A stretch of DNA of 64,000 bases from Actinoallomurus bryophytorum (GCF_006716425.1 NZ_VFOZ01000001.1:3038001-3102000); one strand, 5' to 3'; positions 7,839 through 18,245 are shown, counted from the stretch's first letter. Numbers and translations are program-made. Notes: generated from the sequence alone by a model not told the origin.

Positions 7839-10800
7839 TCAGGGGCGGGGCGGCGGCATCGCGGCGGGCCGCTCGGCCAGCCGTTCGAGCGCGATGCGCA
7901 CGGCCGTCTCCAACTGCGGATCGCGGCCCTGCGCCCAGTCGTCCGGGCCCATCTCCACCTCGACGTCGGGCGCGACGCCGTGGTTCTCCAAGCCCCACCC
8001 GTGCCCGTCGAACCACAACGCGTAGCGCGGGACGACGACCCCGGTCCCCTCCACCAGGTCGTGGGGATGGGTGCCGACGACGCCGCCCCAGGTTCTGGCG
8101 CCGACCACCGTGCCGAGGCCCAGAGCGCGGACGGCGGCGGTGAGGACGTCACCGTCCGAGCAGGTGTACTCGTCGGCGACGACGACCACCGGCCCCCGCG
8201 GAGCGTCACGTGGATAGCTGACCGGGCTCCGGTGCCGGCCGACGTCCCAGCCGACCACGCGCCGGGCGAGCTTCTCCACGACCAGCTCGGAGACCCTGCC
8301 ACCCCTGTTGCCGCGCACGTCGACGACGAGGCCCTCCTCGGCGATCTCACTGCGCAGGTCACGGTGGAACTGCGCCCACCCCATCTCCTGCATGTCGGGA
8401 ATGTGGAGGTAGCCGAGCCGGCCTCCGCCGAGCTCGCGTACCCGCGCCCGTCGCTCGGCGACCCACGCCTGGTAGCGCAGCCGATGGTCATCGCGCAGCG
8501 GACGCACGACGACCTGCCGCACCGGACCACCGCCGCCCGGCGCGATGGTCAGCTCGGTCAGCGTGTCCCCCGATCCGGTCAGCAGCGGCCCGGGGCCGGT
8601 GCGGCCGTCCACGGGCCTTCCGTTCACGGCCACCACCGCGTCTCCGGGGCTCACGCGTGTACCCGGCACCGCGAGCGGAGACCGGGCGTGCGGGTCGGAG
8701 GTCTCGGCGGGCAGCACCCGGATCACCCGCCAGAGCCGGTCGTCGTCACGCTCGAGATCGGCGCCGAGCAACCCCATCCACGAGTGGGTCCCGTGGCCGA
8801 TGACGTAGGCGTGCGACGTACCGAGCTCACCGAAGACCTCCTGCAGCAGGTCGGCGAAGTCGTCCGGGCTCGCGATCCGGTCCAGCAACGGGCGGTACCG
8901 GTCGAGCGCGGCGTCCCATCCCGTCGCGCCCAGGTCACGGGTCCAGAAGTAGTCACGGACGACCTGCCCTGCCTCGTCATAGGCCTGACGCCATTCGGCG
9001 GCCGGATCGGCCATGATGCGGAGCCGTGACAGGTCGACCTGCGCCCCGTCGCCGCTGCCGTCGTCGGAACCATCGGTCGCCAGCACCTTCAGGTCACCGT
9101 CAGCGGTGATCACCATGCGCTTGCCGTCGCCGCTGACGGTCAGCCGGCCGACTCCGGTCGTGATCTCCTCACAGGTGCGCTTCGCCAGGTCGTAGCGTTC
9201 GAGCACGTTCTTGGGCGCGTTGTCGCCGACGTGACTGCCTTCGCTGACGAGTGGCGTCCGCAGCCACACGAGGCCGCCCTTGACCGGCAGCAACGTGTCA
9301 TAGCGCGCGTCCGGCACCGGGATGGGCACGACGCGCGCGGCGATGCCCTCCGTCACCACCGTGGCCGTGTCCGTCTCTTCTTTGCCCTCCTTGCCCTCCT
9401 TGCCCTCCTTGTCGTCGCTGCCCTCGGCAGGCGCACGCCCCTGCGGCGTGGCCTCGAACGGTGACGGCGCGGCCGCGTCCAAGGGCACGAGATACGGCCG
9501 GCATCCGAAGGGGAACGACAGGTCGAAGACGTGCGGGTCGAAGACCGGGTCGAACCCCCGCCACGACAGGAACACCAGATACGCACCGTCGGCGGTGAAC
9601 ACCGGCTCCTCGTCGGCGAACCTGCCGTCGGTCACATCGACCACGGTGCGGTCGGCCAGGTGGGCGAGCCGGATCCGCGCGAGCCGTTCCGCGCCGGGGT
9701 GCCGCCAGGCGAGCCAGGCGGAGTCGGGTGAGAAGGACAGATGCTCGGCCGCTCCGTGCTCGCCGGACGCGAGCTCGCCGACCTCGCCGGAGGCGACGTC
9801 GACCAGCAGGAGCCGGCCGTCATGTGCCGCCACCGCGACCGTCTTCCCGTCGGGCGCGGCGGCGAGCTCCTCCACTCGTCCGAGCCTCCCGCCTCCGAGG
9901 GACCGGCGCGCGGCCGGCTGTTCGGCGCCGGTCACCGCGGAGATCTCCAGCGCGTCGCCGCCGCCGGTGTCGGTGACCCACACGACCTCTCCGGTGTCAC
10001 CGAGCACCTTCGGCAGCCGGGCACGTACACCCGGCGTCGCCGCGATGGCACGGGCGGGTCCGTCACGGTGCGCGACCCAGTACACGCCGCCGCGTACCTC
10101 GACCACGCTGGCACGGCCGGTGTGGTCGCTGCACAGATCCTCGATGTGCGGGTACACCGGATGCGGATGGCGGGACGTACGTGGGCCGGAGAGGCGTACA
10201 TCCAGGCGGGACGGCTTCGCGCCGAGCCCGTCCATCAGCCACAGCTCCCCCGCTCGCTGGTAGACCACGCGCTCGCCGTCTCCGCTGGCGTGCCGGGCGT
10301 AGAAGTCCGGATCCGCGGAGTGCCGGCGAAGGTCCGAGCCGTCCGGCTCGCTGGAGTACAGCCGTCCGACACCTTCGTGGTCGGACAGGAATGCCAGCCG
10401 CCCCCCGGCCCACACCGGGCAGTCGAGGTTGCCGCCCAGGTCCGCCAGGACACGCTCGAACCGGTCCTCGCGGGAGACCCACAGCCGTCCCATGGCGCCA
10501 CCCCGGTAGCGCTTCCAGTCGGCGGGCTCCTGCACGCCGACCGTCACGATCGCCACCGCTCCGCCGGGTGCGATGTCGGCGCCGCCCACCGGGCCCCAGT
10601 TCATCGGCCGGGCGGGCTCGCCGTCCACCGGCAGGGCGTAGGCGTGAGTGTGGCGGTGGGACGCCTGCCGCCACGAGGTGACGGCGAGGATCTCGCCCTC
10701 GGGGGTCCAGCCGCACACGCGGGTCTCCCGGCTCCCCCAGTAGGTGAGCCGCCGGCTCTCGCCGCCCTCGGCGGGCGCGACGTGGACCTCGGGGGCGCCG

Positions 10801-10991
10801 TCGCGGGTACTGGTCCAGGCCACCCACTGACCGTCGGGAGAGAAGCGCGGGTGAGAGACCGGGACGTCGTCGGCGGACAGCCGCCAGGCGCGACCGCCCG
10901 CCAACGGGGCGATCCACACGTCGTCTTCGGCCACGAAGGTCAACAGATCCTCATGGAGATGGGGATAACGCAGATATCCGGGCACAGTCAC
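7839..10991 (-). CDS. Tricorn protease homologue (S41 family)
   Basis: Cytoplasmic self-compartmentalising peptidase of about 1050 residues that cuts oligopeptides released by proteasome or Clp. Order: N-terminal six- and seven-bladed beta-propellers (about 1-650, starting GYLRYPHLHEDLLTFVAEDDVW), a helical linker, a PDZ domain near 760-850, and the S41 catalytic core. The nucleophile lies in EYTCSDGDVL near residue 942, and the oxyanion region is GNRGGRVSE. The GTG at 10991 is chosen because homologues begin just before GYLRYP; the longer ATG at 11042 adds unlike sequence. A (Lys-Glu-Gly)n linker sits between propeller and core (9382-9408). Confidence 0.93.
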   Translation of the reverse strand: MTVPGYLRYPHLHEDLLTFVAEDDVWIAPLAGGRAWRLSADDVPVSHPRFSPDGQWVAWTSTRDGAPEVHVAPAEGGESRRLTYWGSRETRVCGWTPEGEILAVTSWRQASHRHTHAYALPVDGEPARPMNWGPVGGADIAPGGAVAIVTVGVQEPADWKRYRGGAMGRLWVSREDRFERVLADLGGNLDCPVWAGGRLAFLSDHEGVGRLYSSEPDGSDLRRHSADPDFYARHASGDGERVVYQRAGELWLMDGLGAKPSRLDVRLSGPRTSRHPHPVYPHIEDLCSDHTGRASVVEVRGGVYWVAHRDGPARAIAATPGVRARLPKVLGDTGEVVWVTDTGGGDALEISAVTGAEQPAARRSLGGGRLGRVEELAAAPDGKTVAVAAHDGRLLLVDVASGEVGELASGEHGAAEHLSFSPDSAWLAWRHPGAERLARIRLAHLADRTVVDVTDGRFADEEPVFTADGAYLVFLSWRGFDPVFDPHVFDLSFPFGCRPYLVPLDAAAPSPFEATPQGRAPAEGSDDKEGKEGKEGKEETDTATVVTEGIAARVVPIPVPDARYDTLLPVKGGLVWLRTPLVSEGSHVGDNAPKNVLERYDLAKRTCEEITTGVGRLTVSGDGKRMVITADGDLKVLATDGSDDGSGDGAQVDLSRLRIMADPAAEWRQAYDEAGQVVRDYFWTRDLGATGWDAALDRYRPLLDRIASPDDFADLLQEVFGELGTSHAYVIGHGTHSWMGLLGADLERDDDRLWRVIRVLPAETSDPHARSPLAVPGTRVSPGDAVVAVNGRPVDGRTGPGPLLTGSGDTLTELTIAPGGGGPVRQVVVRPLRDDHRLRYQAWVAERRARVRELGGGRLGYLHIPDMQEMGWAQFHRDLRSEIAEEGLVVDVRGNRGGRVSELVVEKLARRVVGWDVGRHRSPVSYPRDAPRGPVVVVADEYTCSDGDVLTAAVRALGLGTVVGARTWGGVVGTHPHDLVEGTGVVVPRYALWFDGHGWGLENHGVAPDVEVEMGPDDWAQGRDPQLETAVRIALERLAERPAAMPPPRP
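9382..9408 (-). repeat. 9-bp tandem repeat in the tricorn gene
   Basis: Three perfect copies of TTGCCCTCC read in-frame on the minus strand as a Lys-Glu-Gly tripeptide repeat. They make a charged flexible linker after the propellers. In-frame copy-number change would be tolerated, so length may vary between strains. Confidence 0.85.
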
Positions 10992-11059
10992 GCCGTCCGA
11001 TGCTAGAAGGCGGGGCCGCGCCGTGCCGGGCGGACGGGGCACTCGGTGCTACGGGCAAG

Positions 11060-13567
11060 ATGGAAGGCGTGCGCCTCATCGACCGTATGCCCGCCACCCC
11101 CGACGCCGACGCCGTCTTCGATGCCTTCAACGACTGGGTCGGCGAGCGCGGCATCACGCTCTACCCGGCGCAGGAGGAGGCGCTGATCGAGATCGTCTCC
11201 GGCTCGAACGTCATCCTCAACACCCCGACCGGCTCGGGAAAGAGCCTCGTCGCCGCGGGCGCGCACTTCGCCGCGCTCGCCCGCGACCAGGTCACCTTCT
11301 ACACCGCGCCGATCAAGGCCCTCGTGTCGGAGAAGTTCTTCGACCTGATCGCGATGTTCGGCAGCGAGAACGTCGGGATGATGACCGGCGACGCCAGTGT
11401 CAACGCCAACGCCCCGATCATCTGCTGCACCGCCGAAGTACTCGCGAGCATCGCGCTGCGCGACGGCACGTCGGCCGACATCGGCCAGGTCGTGATGGAT
11501 GAGTTCCACTTCTACGCCGAGCCGGACCGCGGCTGGGCGTGGCAGATTCCGATCCTGGAGCTTCCGCAGGCGCAGTTCCTGCTCATGTCGGCGACGCTCG
11601 GCGACGTCAGCAGGTTCGAGGAGGACCTGGTCAGGCGCACCGGACGGCCGACGGCGGTGGTCACCTCGGTCACCCGCCCCGTACCCCTCAAGTACGAATA
11701 CCGCGTCACGCCGCTGCACGAGACGATCGAGGAGCTCCTGGAGGATCAGAAGGCCCCGGTCTACATCGTCCACTTCACCCAGGCCGCGGCGGCCGAGCGC
11801 GCCCAGGCGCTGACCAGCATCAACGTCAGCACCCGCGCCGAAAAGGACGAGATCGCGGCGCTCATCGGCAACTTCCGGTTCACCACGAAGTTCGGTCAGA
11901 CGCTGTCGCGGCTGGTCCGGCACGGCATCGGCATCCACCACGCCGGGATGCTGCCGAAGTACCGCCGCCTGGTCGAACGCCTGGCCCAGGCGGGTCTGCT
12001 CAAGGTCATCTGCGGCACCGACACTCTCGGCGTCGGCGTGAACGTCCCGATCCGTACCGTCCTGTTCACCGCCCTGAGCAAGTACGACGGCAGCCGGGTG
12101 CGCCGCCTGCGGGCGCGGGAGTTCCACCAGATCGCCGGGCGGGCCGGCCGGGCCGGCTTCGACGTGGTCGGGTTCGTCGTCGCCCAGGCCCCCGAGCATG
12201 TCGTGGAGAACGAAAAGGCCCTCGCCAAGGCGGGCGACGACCCGAAGAAGCGGCGCAGGGTCGTGCGCAAGAAGGCACCCGAGGGGTTCGTCAACTGGGA
12301 CGAGGAGGTCTTCACCAAGCTGATCGCCGCCGAGCCGGAGCCGCTGCAGTCACGCTTCCAGGTCAGCCACGCGATGCTGCTCAGCGTCATCGGCCGGCCC
12401 GGCAACGCGTACCAGGCGATGAAGAAGCTGCTCACCGACAACCACGAGGACCGCGCGCGGCAGCGCCGTCACATCTCCCAGGCGATCGCGATCTACCGGA
12501 GCCTGCTGGCCGGCGGCGTCGTCGAGCAGCTGGAAGAGCCGGACGAGGAGGGCCGGTACGCACGGCTCACCGTCGACCTGCAGGAGGACTTCGCGCTCAA
12601 CCAGCCGCTGTCGACGTTCGCGCTGGCCGCGATCGAGCTGCTCGACCCGGCCGACCCCTCGTACGCGCTGGACGTGCTGTCGGTGATCGAGTCGATCCTG
12701 GAGAACCCCCGCCAGATCCTGGCCGCCCAGGAGAACAAGGCCAAGGGCGAGGCGGTCGCCCAGATGAAGGCCGACGGGGTGGAGTACGAGGAGCGGATGG
12801 AGCTCCTGCAGGACATCACCTATCCCAAGCCGCTGGAGGACACGCTCTACGGGGCGTACGACATCTACCGCAGCGGCCACCCCTGGGTCGCCGACCATCA
12901 GGTCCAGCCCAAGGGCATCGTGCGCGACATGTACGAACGCGCGATGACGTTCACCGAGTACGTCGCCGAATACCAGCTCGCCCGGGTCGAGGGCATCGTG
13001 CTGCGCTACCTCGCGAGCACCTACAAGGCGTTGCAGCAGACGGTGCCCGACTCCCTGAAGACCGAGGACCTGCAGGACCTGACCGAATGGCTCGGAGAAC
13101 TCGTCCGTCAGGTCGACTCCAGCCTCCTGGACGAGTGGGAACAGCTCCAGAACCCCACCGACGAGCCGCAGCGTCAGATCGAGGAGACCCCCACCGCGGT
13201 CACCGCGAACGAACGCGCCTTCCGTGTCCTGGTGCGCAACGCGATGTTCCGCCGGGTGGAGCTGGCCGCCCTGGAGCGCTACGACGACCTGGCCGAGCTC
13301 GACGCCGTGGACGGCTGGGACGCCGACCGCTGGGCGGACGCCCTGGACGCCTACTTCGAGGAGCACGACGAGATCCAGACCGGCCCCGACGCCCGTGGGC
13401 CCAAGCTCCTGCAGATCGAGCAGGAAACGGAGCTGTGGCGGGTACGCCAGGTTCTCGACGATCCGGCAGGTCACCGGGACTGGGGCATCGGCGCCGAGGT
13501 GGATCTGCGGGCTTCCGACGAAGCCGGCCGTGCGATCCTGCACGTCACCACCGTGAATCGGCTCTAA
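11060..13567 (+). CDS. DEAD/DEAH-box (Ski2-like) helicase with DUF3516
   Basis: ATP-dependent nucleic-acid helicase of about 835 residues. Motifs: Walker A TPTGSGKS near residue 57, DEFH box (VMDEFHFYAEPDRGWAWQI) near 148, motif III MSATLGD, and a C-terminal RecA lobe with GVNVPIRTVLFTALSKYDG and the HQIAGRAGRAGFD motif VI. The rest is the actinobacterial DUF3516 region. The ATG at 11060 lacks a clear ribosome site; GTG 11069 matches family N-termini equally well. It is divergent from the tricorn gene with about 70 bp between. RNA turnover or ribosome quality control is a family-level guess. Confidence 0.9.
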   Translation: MEGVRLIDRMPATPDADAVFDAFNDWVGERGITLYPAQEEALIEIVSGSNVILNTPTGSGKSLVAAGAHFAALARDQVTFYTAPIKALVSEKFFDLIAMFGSENVGMMTGDASVNANAPIICCTAEVLASIALRDGTSADIGQVVMDEFHFYAEPDRGWAWQIPILELPQAQFLLMSATLGDVSRFEEDLVRRTGRPTAVVTSVTRPVPLKYEYRVTPLHETIEELLEDQKAPVYIVHFTQAAAAERAQALTSINVSTRAEKDEIAALIGNFRFTTKFGQTLSRLVRHGIGIHHAGMLPKYRRLVERLAQAGLLKVICGTDTLGVGVNVPIRTVLFTALSKYDGSRVRRLRAREFHQIAGRAGRAGFDVVGFVVAQAPEHVVENEKALAKAGDDPKKRRRVVRKKAPEGFVNWDEEVFTKLIAAEPEPLQSRFQVSHAMLLSVIGRPGNAYQAMKKLLTDNHEDRARQRRHISQAIAIYRSLLAGGVVEQLEEPDEEGRYARLTVDLQEDFALNQPLSTFALAAIELLDPADPSYALDVLSVIESILENPRQILAAQENKAKGEAVAQMKADGVEYEERMELLQDITYPKPLEDTLYGAYDIYRSGHPWVADHQVQPKGIVRDMYERAMTFTEYVAEYQLARVEGIVLRYLASTYKALQQTVPDSLKTEDLQDLTEWLGELVRQVDSSLLDEWEQLQNPTDEPQRQIEETPTAVTANERAFRVLVRNAMFRRVELAALERYDDLAELDAVDGWDADRWADALDAYFEEHDEIQTGPDARGPKLLQIEQETELWRVRQVLDDPAGHRDWGIGAEVDLRASDEAGRAILHVTTVNRL

Positions 13568-13660
13568 GTCTCGAATGTCGGTGATCTCACGGATGTTGGT
13601 TGGTATGCGAGTCCCTATCCTCAGTGAATAATCAGGCTTTGGCTCCCCAAAGGGACGGAT

Positions 13661-16606
13661 ATGGACGGGCTTCGCTTCGCGGTCCTGGGCCCGGTCCGCG
13701 CGTGGCGTGACGACACCGAACTCGAGCTCGGCACGCCGCAGCAGCGGGCCGTGCTCGCGGTCCTGCTGCTGCGCCGTGGCCGTACGGCGACCGCCGAAGA
13801 GCTCGTCGACGCGCTGTGGGGCGAGGAGCCGCCGGCTCGCGCGATGACCGCGCTGCGCACCTACGCCTCCCGTCTGCGGGGAGTCCTGGAGCCCGGGCGA
13901 GAGGCGCGCCAGAAGCCGACCGTGATGGTGTCGGAGGCCGGTGGGTACGCCCTGCGGCTACCGCGGGCCGCGCTCGACCTGGCCGCCTTCGAGGACCTCA
14001 ACACCACCGCCGAGCAGGCACGGCGCGCGGGTGATCCGGCGGCGGCGGCCCGTGCGCTGCGCGAGGCGCTGGAGGTGTGGGACGGCGAGCCGCTGGCCGG
14101 GATCCACGGCGCCTGGGCCGAGGCGCAGCGCGTCCACCTGGCCGAACAGCGGCTGGCCGCGCTGGAGACGCTGTACGGCATCGAGCTGGAGATGGGCCGT
14201 GCCTCAGAGTCGGTGGCCGACCTGACCGAGCTGACCACCGAACACCCGCTGCGCGAACGCCTCCGCGGCCTGCTCATGCTCGCGCTGTACCGCTGCGGGC
14301 GCCAGGCGGAGGCGCTCGGCGTGTACGCCGACACGCGCCGCGTCCTCGTGGACGAGCTGGGTATCGACCCCGGTCCCGAGCTCGCCGACCTGCAGAGCCG
14401 GATCCTTGCCGGTGACGCGTCACTGGCGGAACCGCCCGCACCCGCCGAGCGCGGCGGCGTCCCGGAACCCGAGCCCACGCGGCCACCACCGACACCCGCC
14501 CAGCTGCCCGCGGCCGTCGCCGACTTCACCGGGCGCTCGGTGGCGGTGACCGAGCTGAGCGCCGTACTCGCCGAACAGGACCGTACGGCGATGCCGGTCG
14601 TCGCCGTCGCCGGCATCGGCGGTATCGGCAAGACGACACTCGCCGTGCACCTCGGGCACGCGGTACGCCACCACTACCCCGACGGTCAGCTGTTCGCCGA
14701 GCTGCGCGGCGCCGGCCCCGACCCGGCCGGACCCGAGGCCGTGCTCGGCGCGTTCCTGCGTGCTTTCGGCGTTCCCGACAAGGAGGTGCCGGCCGGGCTG
14801 GAGGAGCGCTCGGCCCTGCTGCGCACCCGGCTGTCGGACCGTCGCGTCCTCGTCGTGCTGGACGACGCGCGGGACGCCGACCAGGTACGCCCGCTGCTGC
14901 CCGGCTCACCGGGCTGTGCCGTGATCGTCACCAGCCGGTCCCGGCTGGTCGGCATGCACGGCGCGCGAGCCATCGACCTGGGCGGGCTGGTCACGGACGA
15001 GGCGATCACGCTGTTCGGGCGGATCGCCGGCGAACAGCGCGTCGAGGACGAGCGGGAGATCGCCGCCGAGGTGGCCGCCGCCTGCGGCTTCCTGCCGCTG
15101 GCCGTACGCATCGTCGGCTCGCGGCTGGCCTCACGGCGCAGCTGGTCGATGACGACCATCGCCGAACGCCTCACGGACGAACGACGCCGCCTCGACGAGA
15201 TGCGCGTCGGCAACCACACCGTCGCGGCGACCTTCGAGCTCGGGTACGGCCAGCTGGACGAGCGGCAGGCACGCGCGTTCCGGTTGCTGTCCCTGTCCGA
15301 CGTGCACGACATCTCGCTGGCCGCCGGGGCCGTGATGCTCGACCTGAGCACGGACGACGCCGAGGACCTGCTCGAGTCGCTCGTGGACGCGAGCCTGCTG
15401 GAGACCCCGGCGCCCGGTCACTACCGCTACCACGACCTGCTGAGGCTCTTCGCCCGGCGGCAGGCCGAACGCTTCGACTCCGCAGACGCCCGTGCGGAGG
15501 TGCCGCACCGGCTGCTGAGCTTCTACCTCGCCTCGGCGTGCAACGCCTATCAGGCCGCCGAGTCCGACGATGCCGCACTGGACCACCTGTGCCGTACCGA
15601 GACGCGCGGGCGCGACTTCGGCACGGCGGAGCAGGCACTGAACTGGCTGGACCGTGAGACCGCCAACCTGTGCGCGGTCATCGCGGAGGCGACGCGAGAC
15701 ACGGCGCCGGACCTGGCGCTCGCCACCGACCTGCTGCTGAGCGTCGAACCCCTTCTCACGACGGGCAGCCACCTGTGGGAGTTCGAACAGACCGCCCGGC
15801 TCGTGGTCAGCGCCGCCATGGAGAAAGGTGACCGGCACAGCCAGGGCAGGGCCGGCTACATCCTCGCGCTCGACCTGTTCGTCGCCTTCCGGCTCGACGA
15901 GAGCCACGAGACGCTGCTGACCGTGGTCGAACTCGCCCGTGAGACCGGTGACACCGTCATCGAGGCCGAGTCGCTCAACGGACTCGGCGTCATCGCCATG
16001 GAACAGCGGCGCTACGACGTCGGCTACGAGCTGCTCAACGAGGCGGTGCAGGCCTTCCGCAAGTGCGGTGCCCGCGGCGCCGAGGCCAACACCCTGGGCA
16101 ACCTCGCACGTACCGCCCTGGGGCTCGGGCGCACCGACGACGCGGTGAGCGCCGCCGAACAGGGCCTGCGGACGTACCGCGAGATCGGCAGCACCATCGG
16201 GGTGGCCAAGGCGACGTACAACCTGGGCATCGCGCTGCACGGCGCGGGCCGCTACGACGCGGCCCTCGCCCGGTACACCGAGTGCCTGCTGGACTTCCGG
16301 CGAATCGGGCAGCAGCTCTGGGAGCAGCACACCCTGTACCGGCTGGCCGAGAGCCACCTGAGCGCGGAGAACCCCGCAGAGGCCATGGCCGCGGCCGAAG
16401 AGTCGTTGCGGATCAGCCGGGCGAACGCCCACCGGTTCGGCCAGGGCCGTGCGCTGGTCGTGCTGGGCCGGGTGCTGTCCGAGCTCGGCTCGCCGGACCG
16501 CGCCCGCGGATGCTGGGAGCAGGCACTGGAGATCTTCGAGGATCTCGGCGCCCCGGCCCGCGAGGATGTTCGCGCGCTCCTCTCCGAGGCGCTGATCGCT
16601 CGTTGA
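13661..16606 (+). CDS. AfsR-like SARP regulator (BTAD / NB-ARC / TPR)
   Basis: Transcriptional activator of 981 residues with AfsR architecture: N-terminal OmpR-type winged helix (FAVLGPVRAWRDDTELELG, then TALRTYASRLRGVLEPG), bacterial transcriptional activation domain to about residue 250, NB-ARC ATPase (Walker A GIGGIGKTT near 318, Walker B RVLVVLDDA, VIVTSRSRL), then C-terminal TPR helices. AfsR couples Ser/Thr-kinase signals to secondary metabolism in Streptomyces. Start ATG 13661 follows AAAGGGA. The small repeat peptide 57 nt downstream recalls the afsR-afsS pair. No biosynthetic cluster is adjacent, so a pleiotropic role is more likely than a pathway-specific one. Confidence 0.9.
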   Translation: MDGLRFAVLGPVRAWRDDTELELGTPQQRAVLAVLLLRRGRTATAEELVDALWGEEPPARAMTALRTYASRLRGVLEPGREARQKPTVMVSEAGGYALRLPRAALDLAAFEDLNTTAEQARRAGDPAAAARALREALEVWDGEPLAGIHGAWAEAQRVHLAEQRLAALETLYGIELEMGRASESVADLTELTTEHPLRERLRGLLMLALYRCGRQAEALGVYADTRRVLVDELGIDPGPELADLQSRILAGDASLAEPPAPAERGGVPEPEPTRPPPTPAQLPAAVADFTGRSVAVTELSAVLAEQDRTAMPVVAVAGIGGIGKTTLAVHLGHAVRHHYPDGQLFAELRGAGPDPAGPEAVLGAFLRAFGVPDKEVPAGLEERSALLRTRLSDRRVLVVLDDARDADQVRPLLPGSPGCAVIVTSRSRLVGMHGARAIDLGGLVTDEAITLFGRIAGEQRVEDEREIAAEVAAACGFLPLAVRIVGSRLASRRSWSMTTIAERLTDERRRLDEMRVGNHTVAATFELGYGQLDERQARAFRLLSLSDVHDISLAAGAVMLDLSTDDAEDLLESLVDASLLETPAPGHYRYHDLLRLFARRQAERFDSADARAEVPHRLLSFYLASACNAYQAAESDDAALDHLCRTETRGRDFGTAEQALNWLDRETANLCAVIAEATRDTAPDLALATDLLLSVEPLLTTGSHLWEFEQTARLVVSAAMEKGDRHSQGRAGYILALDLFVAFRLDESHETLLTVVELARETGDTVIEAESLNGLGVIAMEQRRYDVGYELLNEAVQAFRKCGARGAEANTLGNLARTALGLGRTDDAVSAAEQGLRTYREIGSTIGVAKATYNLGIALHGAGRYDAALARYTECLLDFRRIGQQLWEQHTLYRLAESHLSAENPAEAMAAAEESLRISRANAHRFGQGRALVVLGRVLSELGSPDRARGCWEQALEIFEDLGAPAREDVRALLSEALIAR

Positions 16607-16663
16607 CCCAACGTTGACCCCGCGTCGTTACGCTCTCCGCAACCGACCCCTAGGAGACCTCTC

Positions 16664-16807
16664 ATGGCGAAAGAGCCCGAGCAGAAGAACGAGGAAACCG
16701 CCGAGACCGACGAGTCGACGGAGGAAGGCGTTCAGCCTCTGGGCTTCACCGGCCACGCGACCCCCGATGGCTTCACCGGCCACGGCACGCCGGCGAAAGA
16801 GGACTGA
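16664..16807 (+). CDS. 47-residue acidic repeat peptide, AfsS/sigma-like candidate
   Basis: Short gene: ATG 16664, stop 16805-16807, with AGGAGA 6 nt upstream of the start. The N-terminal half is almost all Lys, Glu, Thr, Asp and Gln; the C-terminal half contains two copies of an octapeptide, GFTGHATP and GFTGHGTP. Streptomyces AfsS ('sigma-like protein') is likewise small, lies just downstream of afsR, and carries short tandem repeats containing His-Ala-Thr. Placement 57 nt after an AfsR-like gene supports the analogy; the repeat sequence differs, so orthology is unproven. Alternatively a ribosomal-peptide precursor, but no modifying enzyme is adjacent. Confidence 0.7.
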   Translation: MAKEPEQKNEETAETDESTEEGVQPLGFTGHATPDGFTGHGTPAKED

Positions 16808-16847
16808 CCCGCGGTGAGCGGGGTGCGGGCCGAGGCCCGCGTCCCGC

Positions 16848-18245
16848 TCAGCGCCTGTTCTCGAGCGCCTCCAGGAACTCCTTGGCCCACAGGTCGACGT
16901 CGTGTTCGATCACGCGCCGGCGCATCGACCGCATGCGGCGGGCCCGCTCGGCCGGACTCGCGTGCATGGCCTCGTACATCCGCTGCTTCGTACCGCCGAT
17001 GTCGTACGGGTTGACCAGGAACGCGCGGTGCAGTTCGTTGGCCGCGCCGGCGAACTCGCTCAGCAGCAGGGCGCCCTTCAGGTCGCCGTGGCAGGCGACG
17101 TACTCCTTGGCCACGAGGTTCATGCCGTCCCGCAGCGGTGTCACCACCATCACGTCGGCCGCCAGGTACAGGGCGGTCAGTTCCTTTCGCGTGTGGGACG
17201 TGTGCATGTAGTTGATGATCGGTGCGCCCAGCTCCGCGTACATGCCGTTGGCGCGGCCGACCTGGAGCTCGATCTCGTCGCGGAGAATGCGGTACTCCTC
17301 GACGCGTTCGCGGCTGGGCGTCGCGACCTGCACGAAGACCGCGTCGCCGCTCTTGACCCGCCCGTCCTCGAACAGTTCGGTGAACGCCTGCAGCCGCTGC
17401 TGGATGCCCTTGGTGTAGTCGAGGCGGTCCACCCCGAGCAGGATCGAGGCGGGGTTGCCGAGCTCCTCGCGGATCTCCGCCGCACGGGCCTTCACGTCCT
17501 CCTGGGTGGACAGCGTGATCAGCTCTTGCGCGTCGACCGAGATCGGGAAGTGGTCGGCCTGCACGGTGCGGTCGTCGAGTATCACCTCGTGACCCTGCGT
17601 CTTCAGGTCGCAGAAGCGCCGGGAGAGACGGACGAAGTTGGACGCGCCGTCGCGACTCTGGAAACCCACGAGGTCGGCGCCGAGCAGTCCCTCGAGGATC
17701 TCGCGCCGCCACGGCAGCTGTTGGAACAGCTCCATCGGCGGGAACGGGATGTGCAGGAAGAAGCCGATGCGCAGGTCGGGACGGAGCTCGCGCAGCATCT
17801 TCGGCACGAGCTGCAGCTGGTAGTCCTGCACCCAGACGACCGCGCCCTCGGCCGCGACGTCGGCGGCGGCCTCGGCGAAGCGCCGGTTGACCCGCTCGTA
17901 CGCCTCCCACAGACTCCGCCGGTACACCGGACGCGCGATCACGTCGTGGTACAGCGGCCACAGTGTCGCGTTGGAGAACCCCTCGTAGTAGAGCTCCACG
18001 TCGGAGCCGGACAGGCGAACCGGCGACAGCGTCATCCCCTCGGCCTCGAAGGGTTCGAGGTCCTCGTCCGGAGATCCCTGCCAGCCGACCCAGGCACCCT
18101 CCCTGCGCTGCATGACCGGCACGATCGCGGTGACCAGCCCGCCGGGGCTGCGCCGCCAGGTCGCCTCGCCGTCCTCATCGGTGACCCGATCGACCGGGAG
18201 GCGGTTGGCGACGACGACGAACTCACTTTTCTTGGACTGATCCAC
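16848..18245 (-). CDS. otsA: Trehalose-6-phosphate synthase (GT20)
   Basis: Joins UDP- or ADP-glucose to glucose-6-phosphate, the first step of OtsAB trehalose synthesis, in the cytoplasm. The 465-residue length is normal. Family landmarks: N-terminal VVVANRLPV and SPGGL loop, [40 protein letters not shown], and the C-terminal nucleotide-sugar site [18 protein letters not shown] 18245 is preceded by GGGGGAG. No otsB phosphatase lies in the window, so the second step must be encoded elsewhere. Confidence 0.95.
   Translation of the reverse strand: MDQSKKSEFVVVANRLPVDRVTDEDGEATWRRSPGGLVTAIVPVMQRREGAWVGWQGSPDEDLEPFEAEGMTLSPVRLSGSDVELYYEGFSNATLWPLYHDVIARPVYRRSLWEAYERVNRRFAEAAADVAAEGAVVWVQDYQLQLVPKMLRELRPDLRIGFFLHIPFPPMELFQQLPWRREILEGLLGADLVGFQSRDGASNFVRLSRRFCDLKTQGHEVILDDRTVQADHFPISVDAQELITLSTQEDVKARAAEIREELGNPASILLGVDRLDYTKGIQQRLQAFTELFEDGRVKSGDAVFVQVATPSRERVEEYRILRDEIELQVGRANGMYAELGAPIINYMHTSHTRKELTALYLAADVMVVTPLRDGMNLVAKEYVACHGDLKGALLLSEFAGAANELHRAFLVNPYDIGGTKQRMYEAMHASPAERARRMRSMRRRVIEHDVDLWAKEFLEALENRR

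Noticed and set aside
11003-12199. Long minus-strand frame opposite the helicase gene
   Set aside because: It is a GC-bias shadow; the plus strand carries clear helicase motifs over the same bases.
16664-16807. Lanthipeptide or other RiPP precursor
   Set aside because: No Cys/Ser/Thr-rich core pattern and no modifying enzyme or peptidase adjacent; the AfsS-like reading is preferred.
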